Position numbers and translations under genes: made by a program | Shown here: positions 52,476 through 64,000 of the stretch, one piece after another | How positions within the stretch are numbered: position 1 is the stretch's first letter | Layout of the letters: each line of letters starts with the position of its first letter | From: Sphingobium xanthum | Lineage (GTDB): Bacteria; Pseudomonadota; Alphaproteobacteria; Sphingomonadales; Sphingomonadaceae | NCBI RefSeq assembly: GCF_019737615.1 | Contig: NZ_JAHKKS010000001.1 | Coordinates: 248,001-312,000 of the forward strand | DNA length: 64,000 nt | Direction: 5' to 3' | The notes under the pieces: generated by a model | What the model saw: the letters and a program-made list of their open reading frames with translations, nothing else | Told to the model about the DNA's origin: nothing | Database searches by the model: none

Positions 52476-53429
52476 ATGTCTGAAGTGTCTCGCGAGGGTC
52501 TTCGCCTCTATGATTCGCACGCGCACCTCGTTTCGAGCGACGACGCGCGCTATCCGCGCAACCCTTTCAAAATGAAGCCCTCGCCGGACGGGCGCCCCGC
52601 GCTTCGTCCGCCCTTTGGTCCGGGCACGATCGGCATTCCCGGCGGCATGCATGGCCCGACGCCGGTCAATGAAAAGCCGACCGCCGAGCAGCTGCACCAG
52701 TGGATGGCCGAGGAGAATGTGGTCAGCATCGCGGCGGTGCAGAAGGGCATGATCTACGGCACCGACAACAGCTATATCGTCGATGCCGCGGACATCTTTC
52801 CGGACGAAATGCGCGCGATCGTCATCCTCGACCCCGAGGAGGAGAAGACGCTGCCAGAAATCCGCGCAGGCGCCAGCCGCGGCATCGTTGGTGTGCGCTA
52901 TTTCCCTGTAAATGTGGACGACAAGGTCGCCTGGTTCGGCTCGGAGAAATCCGTCGCCGTCTGGGCATTGTGCGATGAGCTGGGCCTCGCCGTCGACATC
53001 GAAGGGCCGCCCTGGGAAGGCGAGGAGCTGATCCCGGTGATGGAATCCATGGCCGACCGGTTCCCGAACACCCCGATCGTGCTCGATCACCTGTTCATGC
53101 CGGACGTGACCAAGCCGAATTTCGGCATCGATGCCATTTATGACGGCTATCGGACGCGGCCGAACGTCTATCTCAAATGGACCTCGCTCAGCATGGACGT
53201 CATCCGCGAGCAGGGCATTTCGGTCCCGGACGTGCTGCGCCGCGCGGTCGATTTCTACGGTGCGGACAAGATCATGTGGGGCTCGGACATCGGCACGTCC
53301 TCGGGCACCTACAAGGAGATGGTCCAGCGCGCCGTCGATTCCACAGTGCTGCTTACGGACGAGGAGCGCCGCAAGGTGCTGCACGACACCGGCCGCCGCG
53401 TCCTCATGAAGTGGGACGGCACGGACTGA
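52476..53429 (+). CDS. Amidohydrolase-family (TIM-barrel) enzyme
   Basis: 317 aa. The metal site starts in LYDSHAHLVSS (His-x-His) and the last metal Asp is in MWGSDIG; a middle His in LDHLFMP adds to it. This is the amidohydrolase-2 type that includes decarboxylases and lactonases of aromatic breakdown, but the substrate is unknown. ATG at 52476 has GGGAGA upstream; ATGs at 52422 and 52464 are less well placed. It is divergent from the TPP enzyme, with the MarR gene convergent downstream. Confidence 0.87.
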   Translation: MSEVSREGLRLYDSHAHLVSSDDARYPRNPFKMKPSPDGRPALRPPFGPGTIGIPGGMHGPTPVNEKPTAEQLHQWMAEENVVSIAAVQKGMIYGTDNSYIVDAADIFPDEMRAIVILDPEEEKTLPEIRAGASRGIVGVRYFPVNVDDKVAWFGSEKSVAVWALCDELGLAVDIEGPPWEGEELIPVMESMADRFPNTPIVLDHLFMPDVTKPNFGIDAIYDGYRTRPNVYLKWTSLSMDVIREQGISVPDVLRRAVDFYGADKIMWGSDIGTSSGTYKEMVQRAVDSTVLLTDEERRKVLHDTGRRVLMKWDGTD

Positions 53430-53498
53430 GGTTGGCGATCACTTCGTCCTTCGCTCGGTTGCATTGTGGAACGGCCGTAACGGGAGCAGCTGTCATCA

Positions 53499-53520
53499 CC
53501 CCACCTCTGAAGAGGAGGGG
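53499..53520. repeat. Single REP-like palindrome
   Basis: CCCCACCTCT-GA-AGAGGAGGGG, one mismatch, same family as the units at 24705-24726 and 43148-43169, here unpaired. It lies between convergent amidohydrolase and MarR genes and may act as a bidirectional terminator. Confidence 0.65.
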
Positions 53521-53558
53521 TTAAAGGCCTCAATCACTCGCGAGCCGCCGCCACCTTC

Positions 53559-54059
53559 TCAATCCTCGTCGAGCGAAAGCCCGTCGTCGATCCGCTCCAT
53601 CAGCAGCGAGAGGAAACCCAGATTGCTGCGAATCTCGGTCATGGGGATGCCTTCGAGCAGCTTGCTGCGCAGCGCTCCGGTCACGGCGAGCATTTCACCG
53701 AGCGCGGTAAAGCCGGCGTTGGTCAGCTTCATGTGCTTGTTGCGGCGATCGGAGGGGTCGGGCAGGCGCTCGACCAGCCCGTCCGCCTCCAGCATGTCGA
53801 GCGTGCGGGTGAGCGTCGGGCCTTCGATGCCGACACGCTTGGCGATCTGGATCTGTGTCGTGTGGGGCGGCGCGTAGGCGATGGCGGACATGGCTTCCAT
53901 GCGCGAGGCGCTGTGGCCCAGTTCGCGCAACTTGTCGTCGAGGAGCGATCGCCAGCGGCGGCCGGTCAGCACGATGGACATCGTGAGGCCGAGCTCGGGC
54001 GCGGGATAGCCTTCCCTGGAGGGAAGGATGGTCCCGAAGATGCTCTCGTCGTCGGCCAT
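53559..54059 (-). CDS. MarR-family transcriptional regulator
   Basis: 166 aa. The winged helix is TQIQIAKRVGIEGPTLTRTLDMLEADGLVERLPDPSDRRNKHMKL, with the recognition helix and the DxRxK-type wing (DPSDRRNK). The start is ATG at 54059. It is likely to control the neighbouring TPP/amidohydrolase genes, or glgP, from which it is divergent (292 bp, no clear operator seen). The ligand is unknown. Confidence 0.85.
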   Translation of the reverse strand: MADDESIFGTILPSREGYPAPELGLTMSIVLTGRRWRSLLDDKLRELGHSASRMEAMSAIAYAPPHTTQIQIAKRVGIEGPTLTRTLDMLEADGLVERLPDPSDRRNKHMKLTNAGFTALGEMLAVTGALRSKLLEGIPMTEIRSNLGFLSLLMERIDDGLSLDED

Positions 54060-54351
54060 GGTCGCGATGCTGTTCGTCAAAATCTCCTGCCCCCCTCCTG
54101 GCGGCAGTTGCCGGACTTTCCGGCGTTCCGCCTTGTGGAATGGCTCAACGTTAGAGGCCGAATGAAATCCGCGCAACCACGCATCCTCCCCTGACGGGCC
54201 AACGGGTTGGGCCGGAGTGAGGAAGGGCCGCGAGATCATCCCGAAATTTTGTCGAAACGAGCAGTGGCGCCCCGGCGCATCCCTTGATATCCATCGGTCA
54301 TGTCGCACTGCGGCATAGGCCGGGCGTGGATCGAACAGGGGGTAAGCTGAT

Positions 54352-56772
54352 ATGGCGACGATTCAGTCCTTGGCGGGGAAAAGCCTTCAGGAGCGGATCG
54401 AGGACGCGCTGGTTCACCGCATCGGCAAGGACACGCAGGCCGCACTGACGCATGACTGGCTCGCGGCCACGATCTACACGCTGCGCGATGACATCATCGA
54501 GCGCTGGATGGCATCATCCAAGGCGTCTCATGCTGCGGGTGCGAAAAGAGTCTATTATCTCAGTCTCGAGTTCCTGATCGGCCGATTGCTGCGCGACGCG
54601 CTCGCCAATCTCGGCGTGTCGGGCGAGGTGCGGGCGGCGCTCGCGGCGCACGGCGTCGATCTCGACGAGATCGAGGAAATCGAGCCGGATGCCGCACTGG
54701 GCAATGGCGGGCTCGGGCGTCTCGCCGCCTGTTTCATGGAGAGTCTGGCGACGCTCGATATACCCGCTTATGGCTATGGCATCCGTTATGTGAACGGCAT
54801 GTTCCGCCAGCGCATCGACGATGGCTGGCAGGTCGAGCTGCCGGAAAACTGGCTGGCGCACGGCAATCCCTGGGAGTTCGAGCGGCGCGAAAGCGCTTAT
54901 CGCATCGGCTTCGGTGGTGAGGTGATCGGCGACGCCGACGGCCAGGTCCAGTGGAAACCGGCGGAGCAGGTGATCGCGACGGCCGTCGATACGCCCGTGG
55001 TCGGCTGGCGCGGCAAGCGCGTGAACACGTTGCGCCTCTGGAATGCCTTCCCGATCGACCCCATCCGGCTGGACGCCTTCAATGCCGGTGACCATGCCGG
55101 CGCGCTGGCCGAGCAAGTGCGCGCCGAGAGCCTCGTTCGCGTGCTTTATCCTGCGGACTCGACTGCAGCCGGTCAGGAGTTGCGCCTACGGCAGGAATAT
55201 TTCTTCTCGTCCGCGTCCATCCAGGACATCGTCCGGCGGCACATGCAATATCATGGCGACATCCAGACCCTGCCGGAAAAGGTCGCTATCCAGCTCAACG
55301 ACACGCATCCGGCAGTCTCGGTCGCCGAGTTGATGCGCTTGCTCATGGACGATCACGGGCTGGAACTGGCCGATGCCTGGGTGATGACCAGAGCGACCTT
55401 CGGCTATACGAACCACACCTTGCTGCCCGAGGCGCTGGAGAGCTGGCCGCTGCCGTTGTTCGAACGGATGCTGCCGCGTCACATGCAGATCGTCTACGCG
55501 ATCAACGCGATGGTGCTGCGCGAGGCGCGAACCAAGAAGATCCTCGAGGATGGCGCGATCTCATCGATCTCGATCATCGACGAGAGCGGCGAACGGCGCG
55601 TGCGCATGGCCAATCTCGCTTTCGCCGGTGCGCACAGCGTCAATGGCGTGGCGGCGCTTCACACGGAGCTCATGAAGCAGACCGTGTTTTCCGATCTGCA
55701 TCGCCTCTACCCCGATCGCATCAACAACAAGACCAATGGCGTGACGCCGCGCCGCTGGCTGCTCGAGTGCAATCCCGGGCTGACCGACCTCATTCGCGAG
55801 GCAATCGGCGACGGGTTCATGGACGATGCCGAGAAACTCGTCGATCTAGCGCGCTTCGCCGAGGACGGCAGCTTCAACGCGAAGGTCGCCGCCGTGAAGC
55901 GCGCCAACAAGGAAGCGCTGGCCGCGCATCTCAAAACGCATATGGGCGTCCGGCTCGATCCCGGCGCGCTGTTCGACGTCCAGATCAAGCGCATTCACGA
56001 ATATAAGCGCCAACTGCTCAATCTGGTGGAGACCGTCGCGCTTTACGACCAGATCCGTAGTCATCCCGAGCGCGACTGGGTGCCGCGCGTGAAGGTCTTC
56101 GGTGGCAAGGCGGCGCCGAGCTACCATAATGCCAAACTGATCATCAAACTGGCCAACGACATCGCGCGCCGGGTGAACAGTGACCCATCTGTGGGCGGCT
56201 TGCTCAAGATCGTGTTCGTGCCGAACTATAATGTGAGCCTGGCCGAGAAGATCATGCCCGCGGCCGATCTCTCCGAGCAGATCTCGACCGCCGGCATGGA
56301 AGCCTCGGGCACCGGCAACATGAAGTTCGCCTTGAACGGTGCGCTGACCATCGGCACGCTCGATGGCGCCAATATCGAGATCAAGGATCGGGTCGGCCAC
56401 GAGAATATCGTCATCTTCGGACTCACGGCGGACGAGGTCGCCGAAAAACGCGCATCGGGCTATAATCCGCGTGCCGTCATCGAAGGCTCGCGCGAGTTGC
56501 AGCAGGCTGTCTCTGCCATTGCGTCGGGCGTCTTCTCTCCGGACGATCCGGACCGTTACAAGGACCTCATCGGCGGCCTCTACGACCACGACTGGTTCAT
56601 GGTCGCCGCCGATTTCGAGAGCTATAGCCAGGCGCAGCGCGCGGTGGACGAGCGCTGGATCGATCCGACCGGCTGGCAAGCGGCCGCCATCCGGAACATT
56701 GCGAACGTTGGCTGGTTCTCGTCAGACAGGACCATCGCCGAATATGCGAAAGACATCTGGGGAGTTATGTGA
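54352..56772 (+). CDS. glgP: Glycogen phosphorylase
   Basis: 806 aa. Releases glucose-1-phosphate from glycogen. PLP Lys is in SGTGNMKFALNG, and substrate motifs LGNGGLGRLAACFMES, LNDTHPAVSV and KRIHEYKRQLLN are intact. It opens the operon; the ATG at 54352 follows AGGGGGTAAG. Its stop overlaps the glgB GTG (GTGA). Confidence 0.97.
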   Translation: MATIQSLAGKSLQERIEDALVHRIGKDTQAALTHDWLAATIYTLRDDIIERWMASSKASHAAGAKRVYYLSLEFLIGRLLRDALANLGVSGEVRAALAAHGVDLDEIEEIEPDAALGNGGLGRLAACFMESLATLDIPAYGYGIRYVNGMFRQRIDDGWQVELPENWLAHGNPWEFERRESAYRIGFGGEVIGDADGQVQWKPAEQVIATAVDTPVVGWRGKRVNTLRLWNAFPIDPIRLDAFNAGDHAGALAEQVRAESLVRVLYPADSTAAGQELRLRQEYFFSSASIQDIVRRHMQYHGDIQTLPEKVAIQLNDTHPAVSVAELMRLLMDDHGLELADAWVMTRATFGYTNHTLLPEALESWPLPLFERMLPRHMQIVYAINAMVLREARTKKILEDGAISSISIIDESGERRVRMANLAFAGAHSVNGVAALHTELMKQTVFSDLHRLYPDRINNKTNGVTPRRWLLECNPGLTDLIREAIGDGFMDDAEKLVDLARFAEDGSFNAKVAAVKRANKEALAAHLKTHMGVRLDPGALFDVQIKRIHEYKRQLLNLVETVALYDQIRSHPERDWVPRVKVFGGKAAPSYHNAKLIIKLANDIARRVNSDPSVGGLLKIVFVPNYNVSLAEKIMPAADLSEQISTAGMEASGTGNMKFALNGALTIGTLDGANIEIKDRVGHENIVIFGLTADEVAEKRASGYNPRAVIEGSRELQQAVSAIASGVFSPDDPDRYKDLIGGLYDHDWFMVAADFESYSQAQRAVDERWIDPTGWQAAAIRNIANVGWFSSDRTIAEYAKDIWGVM

Positions 56773-58922
56773 AGCCGCCCCAAGCGGCCATTGAAGCCCT
56801 GCTTGCAGGCACACATGCCGATCCCTTCTCGCTGCTTGGCGTGCATGAAGGCCCGGAAGGGGTTTTTGCGCGCGCCGTCATTCCCGGTGCAGACAGCGTC
56901 ACCGCGCATGATCTCTCAGGTGAACTGCTCGGCAAGCTAGCGCGGGTCGATCCGCGCGGTCTCTTCGAAGGCACCATCGAAGGCCCGCGCCAGCCGGTCA
57001 AATATCGCGCCGTGGGCGGCGAGGGCGCCTGGTGGGTGAGCGATCCCTACAGTTTCGGGCCTGTGCTCGGCCCGGTCGACGATCTGCTCATGGCCGAGGG
57101 CACGCATTTCCGCCTGTTCGACAAGCTGGGCGCGCATCTGATCGAGCATGAGGGCGCGCGCGGCGTCCACTTCGCGGTCTGGGCGCCCAATGCTCGGCGG
57201 GTCGCCCTGCTCGGCAATTTCAACGATTGGGACGGGCGCCGTCACGGCATGCGCCAGCGCGCCGACATCGGCGTGTGGGAAATCTTCGTGCCCGATGTCG
57301 GCGAATGGCAGGCCTACAAGTTCGAGATCACCGGACCGGACGGCGAGATTCAGCCGCTCAAGGCCGATCCGTTCGCCTTCGCGTCCGAATTGCGACCCAA
57401 GACCGCCTCCATGACGATGGCGACCGGCAAGGCCGACTGGGGCGACGAGGGGCATCGCGCCTATTGGGCTTCGGTCGATCCGCGCCGCGTGCCCATTTCC
57501 ATCTACGAGGTCCATCCCGGCTCCTGGCAGCGCGACGCGCATGACTGGTTCCTGACCTGGGATGCGATGGCCGAGCGGCTCATTCCCTATGTGGTCGAGA
57601 TGGGCTTCACCCATATCGAGTTCCTGCCGGTCAGCGAGCATCCCTATGACCCCAGCTGGGGCTATCAGACGACCGGCCTCTACGCGCCGACCGCGCGCTT
57701 CGGCGATCCGGCCGGCTTCGCGCGCTTCGTGGATGGCGCGCATCGGGCCGGCATCGGCGTGCTGCTCGATTGGGTGCCGGCGCATTTCCCGACAGACGCG
57801 CATGGCCTCGCCCGCTTCGACGGGACGGCGCTCTACGAGCATGAGGATCCGCGCCTTGGCCATCATCCGGACTGGGACACGGCCATCTACAATTTCGGGC
57901 GGCGCGAGGTCTCGAGCTTCCTCGTCAACAATGCGCTGTTCTGGGCGGAGCGCTATCATGTCGATGGCCTCCGCGTGGATGCCGTCGCCTCCATGCTCTA
58001 TCGGGACTACAGCCGCGCCGCCGATCAATGGATCCCCAATCAGCAGGGCGGCCGCGAGAACTGGGAAGCGGTTGCTTTCCTCCAGGCGATGAACAAGGCC
58101 ATGTACGGCGCGCATCCCGGCATATTGACGATTGCGGAGGAGTCCACCTCCTGGCCCGGCGTGACCCATCCGGTCCACGACAACGGCCTCGGCTTCGGCT
58201 TCAAGTGGAACATGGGCTTCATGCATGACACGCTGAAATATATGGCGCGTGACCCCATCCATCGCCGGCACCATCATGACGAGATCACCTTCGGTCTGAT
58301 GTACGCCTTCGCCGAAAATTTCGTGCTGCCGCTGAGCCATGACGAGGTCGTTCACGGCAAGGGATCGCTGCTGAACAAGATGGCCGGCGACGACTGGCAG
58401 AAATTCGCCAATCTGCGCGCCTATTACGCGCTGATGTGGGGCTATCCGGGGAAGAAGCTGCTGTTCATGGGGCAGGAGTTCGCCCAGCGCCGCGAATGGA
58501 GCGAAGAGCGCGCGCTCGACTGGGAGCTGCGCGACGCGCTGTCTCACGAAGGCGTGCGCAATCTCGTCCGCGATCTCAACGGCCTGTATCGCGATCTTCC
58601 CGCCCTGCATGCGCGCGATTGCGAGGGTGAGGGGTTCGAGTGGCTCATCGTCGATGACCGCGACAATTCCGTCTTTGCCTGGCTGCGCAAGGCGCCGGGC
58701 GAGAAGCCGGTGGCGGTCATTGCCAATATGACGCCTTTCGCCCGCGAAAATTACCGCGTGCCCTTGCCAGTCGGCGGAATCTGGCGAGAAATACTGAACA
58801 GCGATGCAACCGATTATGGCGGCAGCGGTATCGGCAATATGGGTCGAGTCACGGCCAGGGACGGTGCCGCGAGCGTGAGATTGCCGCCGCTGGCGACGAT
58901 CATGCTGCTGAGCGAAGGATGA
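56769..58922 (+). CDS. glgB: 1,4-alpha-glucan branching enzyme
   Basis: 717 aa. N-terminal domains with [12 protein letters not shown] (CBM48) precede a GH13 barrel: catalytic nucleophile in [18 protein letters not shown], acid in [11 protein letters not shown], and [12 protein letters not shown]. It cuts and re-joins chains as alpha-1,6 branches. The start is GTG at 56769, overlapping the glgP stop. glgC follows after four bases. Confidence 0.97.
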   Translation: MKPPQAAIEALLAGTHADPFSLLGVHEGPEGVFARAVIPGADSVTAHDLSGELLGKLARVDPRGLFEGTIEGPRQPVKYRAVGGEGAWWVSDPYSFGPVLGPVDDLLMAEGTHFRLFDKLGAHLIEHEGARGVHFAVWAPNARRVALLGNFNDWDGRRHGMRQRADIGVWEIFVPDVGEWQAYKFEITGPDGEIQPLKADPFAFASELRPKTASMTMATGKADWGDEGHRAYWASVDPRRVPISIYEVHPGSWQRDAHDWFLTWDAMAERLIPYVVEMGFTHIEFLPVSEHPYDPSWGYQTTGLYAPTARFGDPAGFARFVDGAHRAGIGVLLDWVPAHFPTDAHGLARFDGTALYEHEDPRLGHHPDWDTAIYNFGRREVSSFLVNNALFWAERYHVDGLRVDAVASMLYRDYSRAADQWIPNQQGGRENWEAVAFLQAMNKAMYGAHPGILTIAEESTSWPGVTHPVHDNGLGFGFKWNMGFMHDTLKYMARDPIHRRHHHDEITFGLMYAFAENFVLPLSHDEVVHGKGSLLNKMAGDDWQKFANLRAYYALMWGYPGKKLLFMGQEFAQRREWSEERALDWELRDALSHEGVRNLVRDLNGLYRDLPALHARDCEGEGFEWLIVDDRDNSVFAWLRKAPGEKPVAVIANMTPFARENYRVPLPVGGIWREILNSDATDYGGSGIGNMGRVTARDGAASVRLPPLATIMLLSEG

Positions 58923-58926
58923 AGCG

Positions 58927-60198
58927 ATGGGGATGCCGGTGCGCGAAATGAGAGGACAGCCGCTGGCGCGCGAAGCCATGGCCTATGTGCTGGCCGGCGG
59001 GCGCGGCAGTCGCCTCATGGAGCTGACCGACAATCGCGCCAAGCCCGCCGTCTATTTCGGCGGCATGTCGCGCATCATCGATTTCGCTTTGTCCAATGCG
59101 CTCAACAGCGGCATCCGCCGGATCGGCGTCGCCACGCAATACAAGGCGCATTCGCTTATCCGCCACATGCAGCGCGCCTGGAACTTCATGCGGCCGGAGC
59201 GCAACGAGAGCTTCGATATCCTCCCCGCCTCGCAGCGCATCGACGAGTTCCACTGGTACGAGGGCACGGCCGACGCGGTCTTCCAGAATATCGACATCAT
59301 CCAGGCGCACGCCCCGCGCTACATCGTCGTGCTGGCCGGCGATCACATCTACAAGATGGACTATGAGATCATGCTCCAGCAGCACGTGCGGGAAGGCGCG
59401 GACGTTACCGTCGGCTGCCTGGAAGTGCCGCGCATGGAGGCGACCGGCTTCGGCGTCATGGCGGTCGACAAGAAGGGCCGCATCACCGATTTCGTCGAGA
59501 AACCGGCCGATCCGCCGGCCATGCCCGGCAAGCCGGATGTCGCGCTCGCTTCCATGGGCATCTATGTGTTCAACACGGATTTCCTGTTCGACCAGCTCCG
59601 CCGCGACGCCGAGACGCCGGACAGCAAGCGCGATTTCGGCGGCGACATCATCCCCTATATCGTCAAGCACGGTAAGGCGGTGGCGCATCTCTTCTCGCAC
59701 AGCGGCATTCGCGCGGCGGAGGAGATCGAGGAATATTGGCGCGACGTGGGGACGCTGGACGCTTATTGGGAAGCCAATATCGATCTCACCGACGTCGTTC
59801 CCAAGCTCAACATGTACGATCGCGACTGGCCGATCTGGACCGACCAGATCATCGCCGCGCCCGCGAAGTTCGTGCATGACGAGGAGGGACGGCGCGGCAT
59901 GGCCGTCTCCTCGCTGATCTCGCAGGATTGCATCGTCTCGGGCGCGAGCGCCTGGCGCAGCCTGCTGTTCACCGGCGTGAAGATGGGCAGCTATTCCGAC
60001 GTCAAGGAAGCGGTGATCTTGCCCTATTGCAACATCGGCCGCGGCGCGCGCCTCAGCCGCTGCGTCATCGACAGCGGCGTGCGGATTCCCGAGGGACTCG
60101 TCGTGGGTGAGGACCCTGTGCAGGACGCCCGGCGTTTTCGCCGGACCGATAGCGGGATCTGCCTGATCACCAAGTCGATGATCGATCGGCTGGGATGA
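58927..60198 (+). CDS. glgC: Glucose-1-phosphate adenylyltransferase
   Basis: 423 aa. Makes ADP-glucose and is the usual control point. [28 protein letters not shown] is the nucleotide-binding start, and [10 protein letters not shown] and FVEKPADPP are substrate motifs; the C-terminal beta-helix follows. The allosteric Arg/Lys pattern near the N-terminus is consistent with the fructose-bisphosphate/AMP type, not tested. ATG at 58927. Confidence 0.97.
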   Translation: MGMPVREMRGQPLAREAMAYVLAGGRGSRLMELTDNRAKPAVYFGGMSRIIDFALSNALNSGIRRIGVATQYKAHSLIRHMQRAWNFMRPERNESFDILPASQRIDEFHWYEGTADAVFQNIDIIQAHAPRYIVVLAGDHIYKMDYEIMLQQHVREGADVTVGCLEVPRMEATGFGVMAVDKKGRITDFVEKPADPPAMPGKPDVALASMGIYVFNTDFLFDQLRRDAETPDSKRDFGGDIIPYIVKHGKAVAHLFSHSGIRAAEEIEEYWRDVGTLDAYWEANIDLTDVVPKLNMYDRDWPIWTDQIIAAPAKFVHDEEGRRGMAVSSLISQDCIVSGASAWRSLLFTGVKMGSYSDVKEAVILPYCNIGRGARLSRCVIDSGVRIPEGLVVGEDPVQDARRFRRTDSGICLITKSMIDRLG

Positions 60199-60237
60199 GT
60201 TGTTCTTTTTGGCTCTGACCTTCTATTCATTCACGCC

Positions 60238-64000
<3,763 letters not shown>

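Overview
The window is high-GC chromosomal DNA from an alphaproteobacterium, most likely a member of the Sphingomonadaceae. This rests on gene content and order: plsX-fabH-ihfA-MerR after rpmF; a ctaC-ctaD-ctaB-ctaG-ctaE block followed by DUF3291, DUF983, SURF1 and thrC; a class I lysyl-tRNA synthetase; RcnB-like secreted proteins; and many short GC-rich extragenic palindromes. The genus cannot be fixed by reading alone. Both ends cut genes: a zinc-ribbon/membrane protein fragment on the left and the first 228 codons of glgX on the right.

Layout. (1) 1-2484: a zinc-ribbon fragment, a membrane glycosyltransferase and an EpsD-type lipoprotein PPIase, which look like an exopolysaccharide-related locus. 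(2) 2929-6674: a compact minus-strand phage-type island with no capsid, portal, terminase or integrase. In transcription order it has a head-spike base protein of the Rhodobacter GTA Rcc01079 family, a broken SGNH/LamG spike-fibre gene, an XhlA-like coiled-coil membrane protein, a small holin-like protein, a GH24 lysozyme with a SAR-like N-terminus, and an i-spanin with the o-spanin lipoprotein gene nested inside it in the +1 frame. (3) 6771-20090: housekeeping genes (nth, dapB, a sirtuin, an MBL hydrolase, rpmF, plsX, fabH, ihfA, a MerR regulator, SixA, a DinG-like helicase, a PilZ protein, a methyltransferase, lysK). (4) 20227-29298: periplasmic and stress-type genes (DUF885 peptidase-like protein, two RcnB-family proteins, GST, prolyl-4-hydroxylase-like dioxygenase, an orphan IorA-type 2Fe-2S subunit, class II aldolase, 5'-nucleotidase). 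(5) 29480-34475: rpsU, FKBP, and the operon pyrE-pdxJ-acpS-lepB-AI-2E-type permease. (6) 34666-44074: the aa3-type cytochrome c oxidase operon with its assembly genes, then thrC and an rRNA methyltransferase. (7) 44078-50458: ccmAB, pterin dehydratase, a DNA glycosylase, ferredoxin, rlmB, tRNA-Tyr and small membrane proteins. (8) 50575-54059: a divergent TPP-enzyme/amidohydrolase pair with a MarR regulator. (9) 54352-64000: a complete glycogen operon glgP-glgB-glgC-glgA-pgm-glgX.

Working together: region 6 encodes the terminal oxidase, heme o synthase, copper insertion (CtaG) and SURF1; region 7 adds the CcmAB exporter used for cytochrome c. Region 9 carries glucose-1-phosphate to ADP-glucose to branched glycogen and back. 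The most unusual part is region 2. It pairs receptor-binding spikes with a full lysis cassette, beside polysaccharide genes. It could be a gene-transfer-agent accessory locus or the last remains of a prophage. A 13-bp palindrome lies in its upstream region and recurs once more, at 22388-22400.
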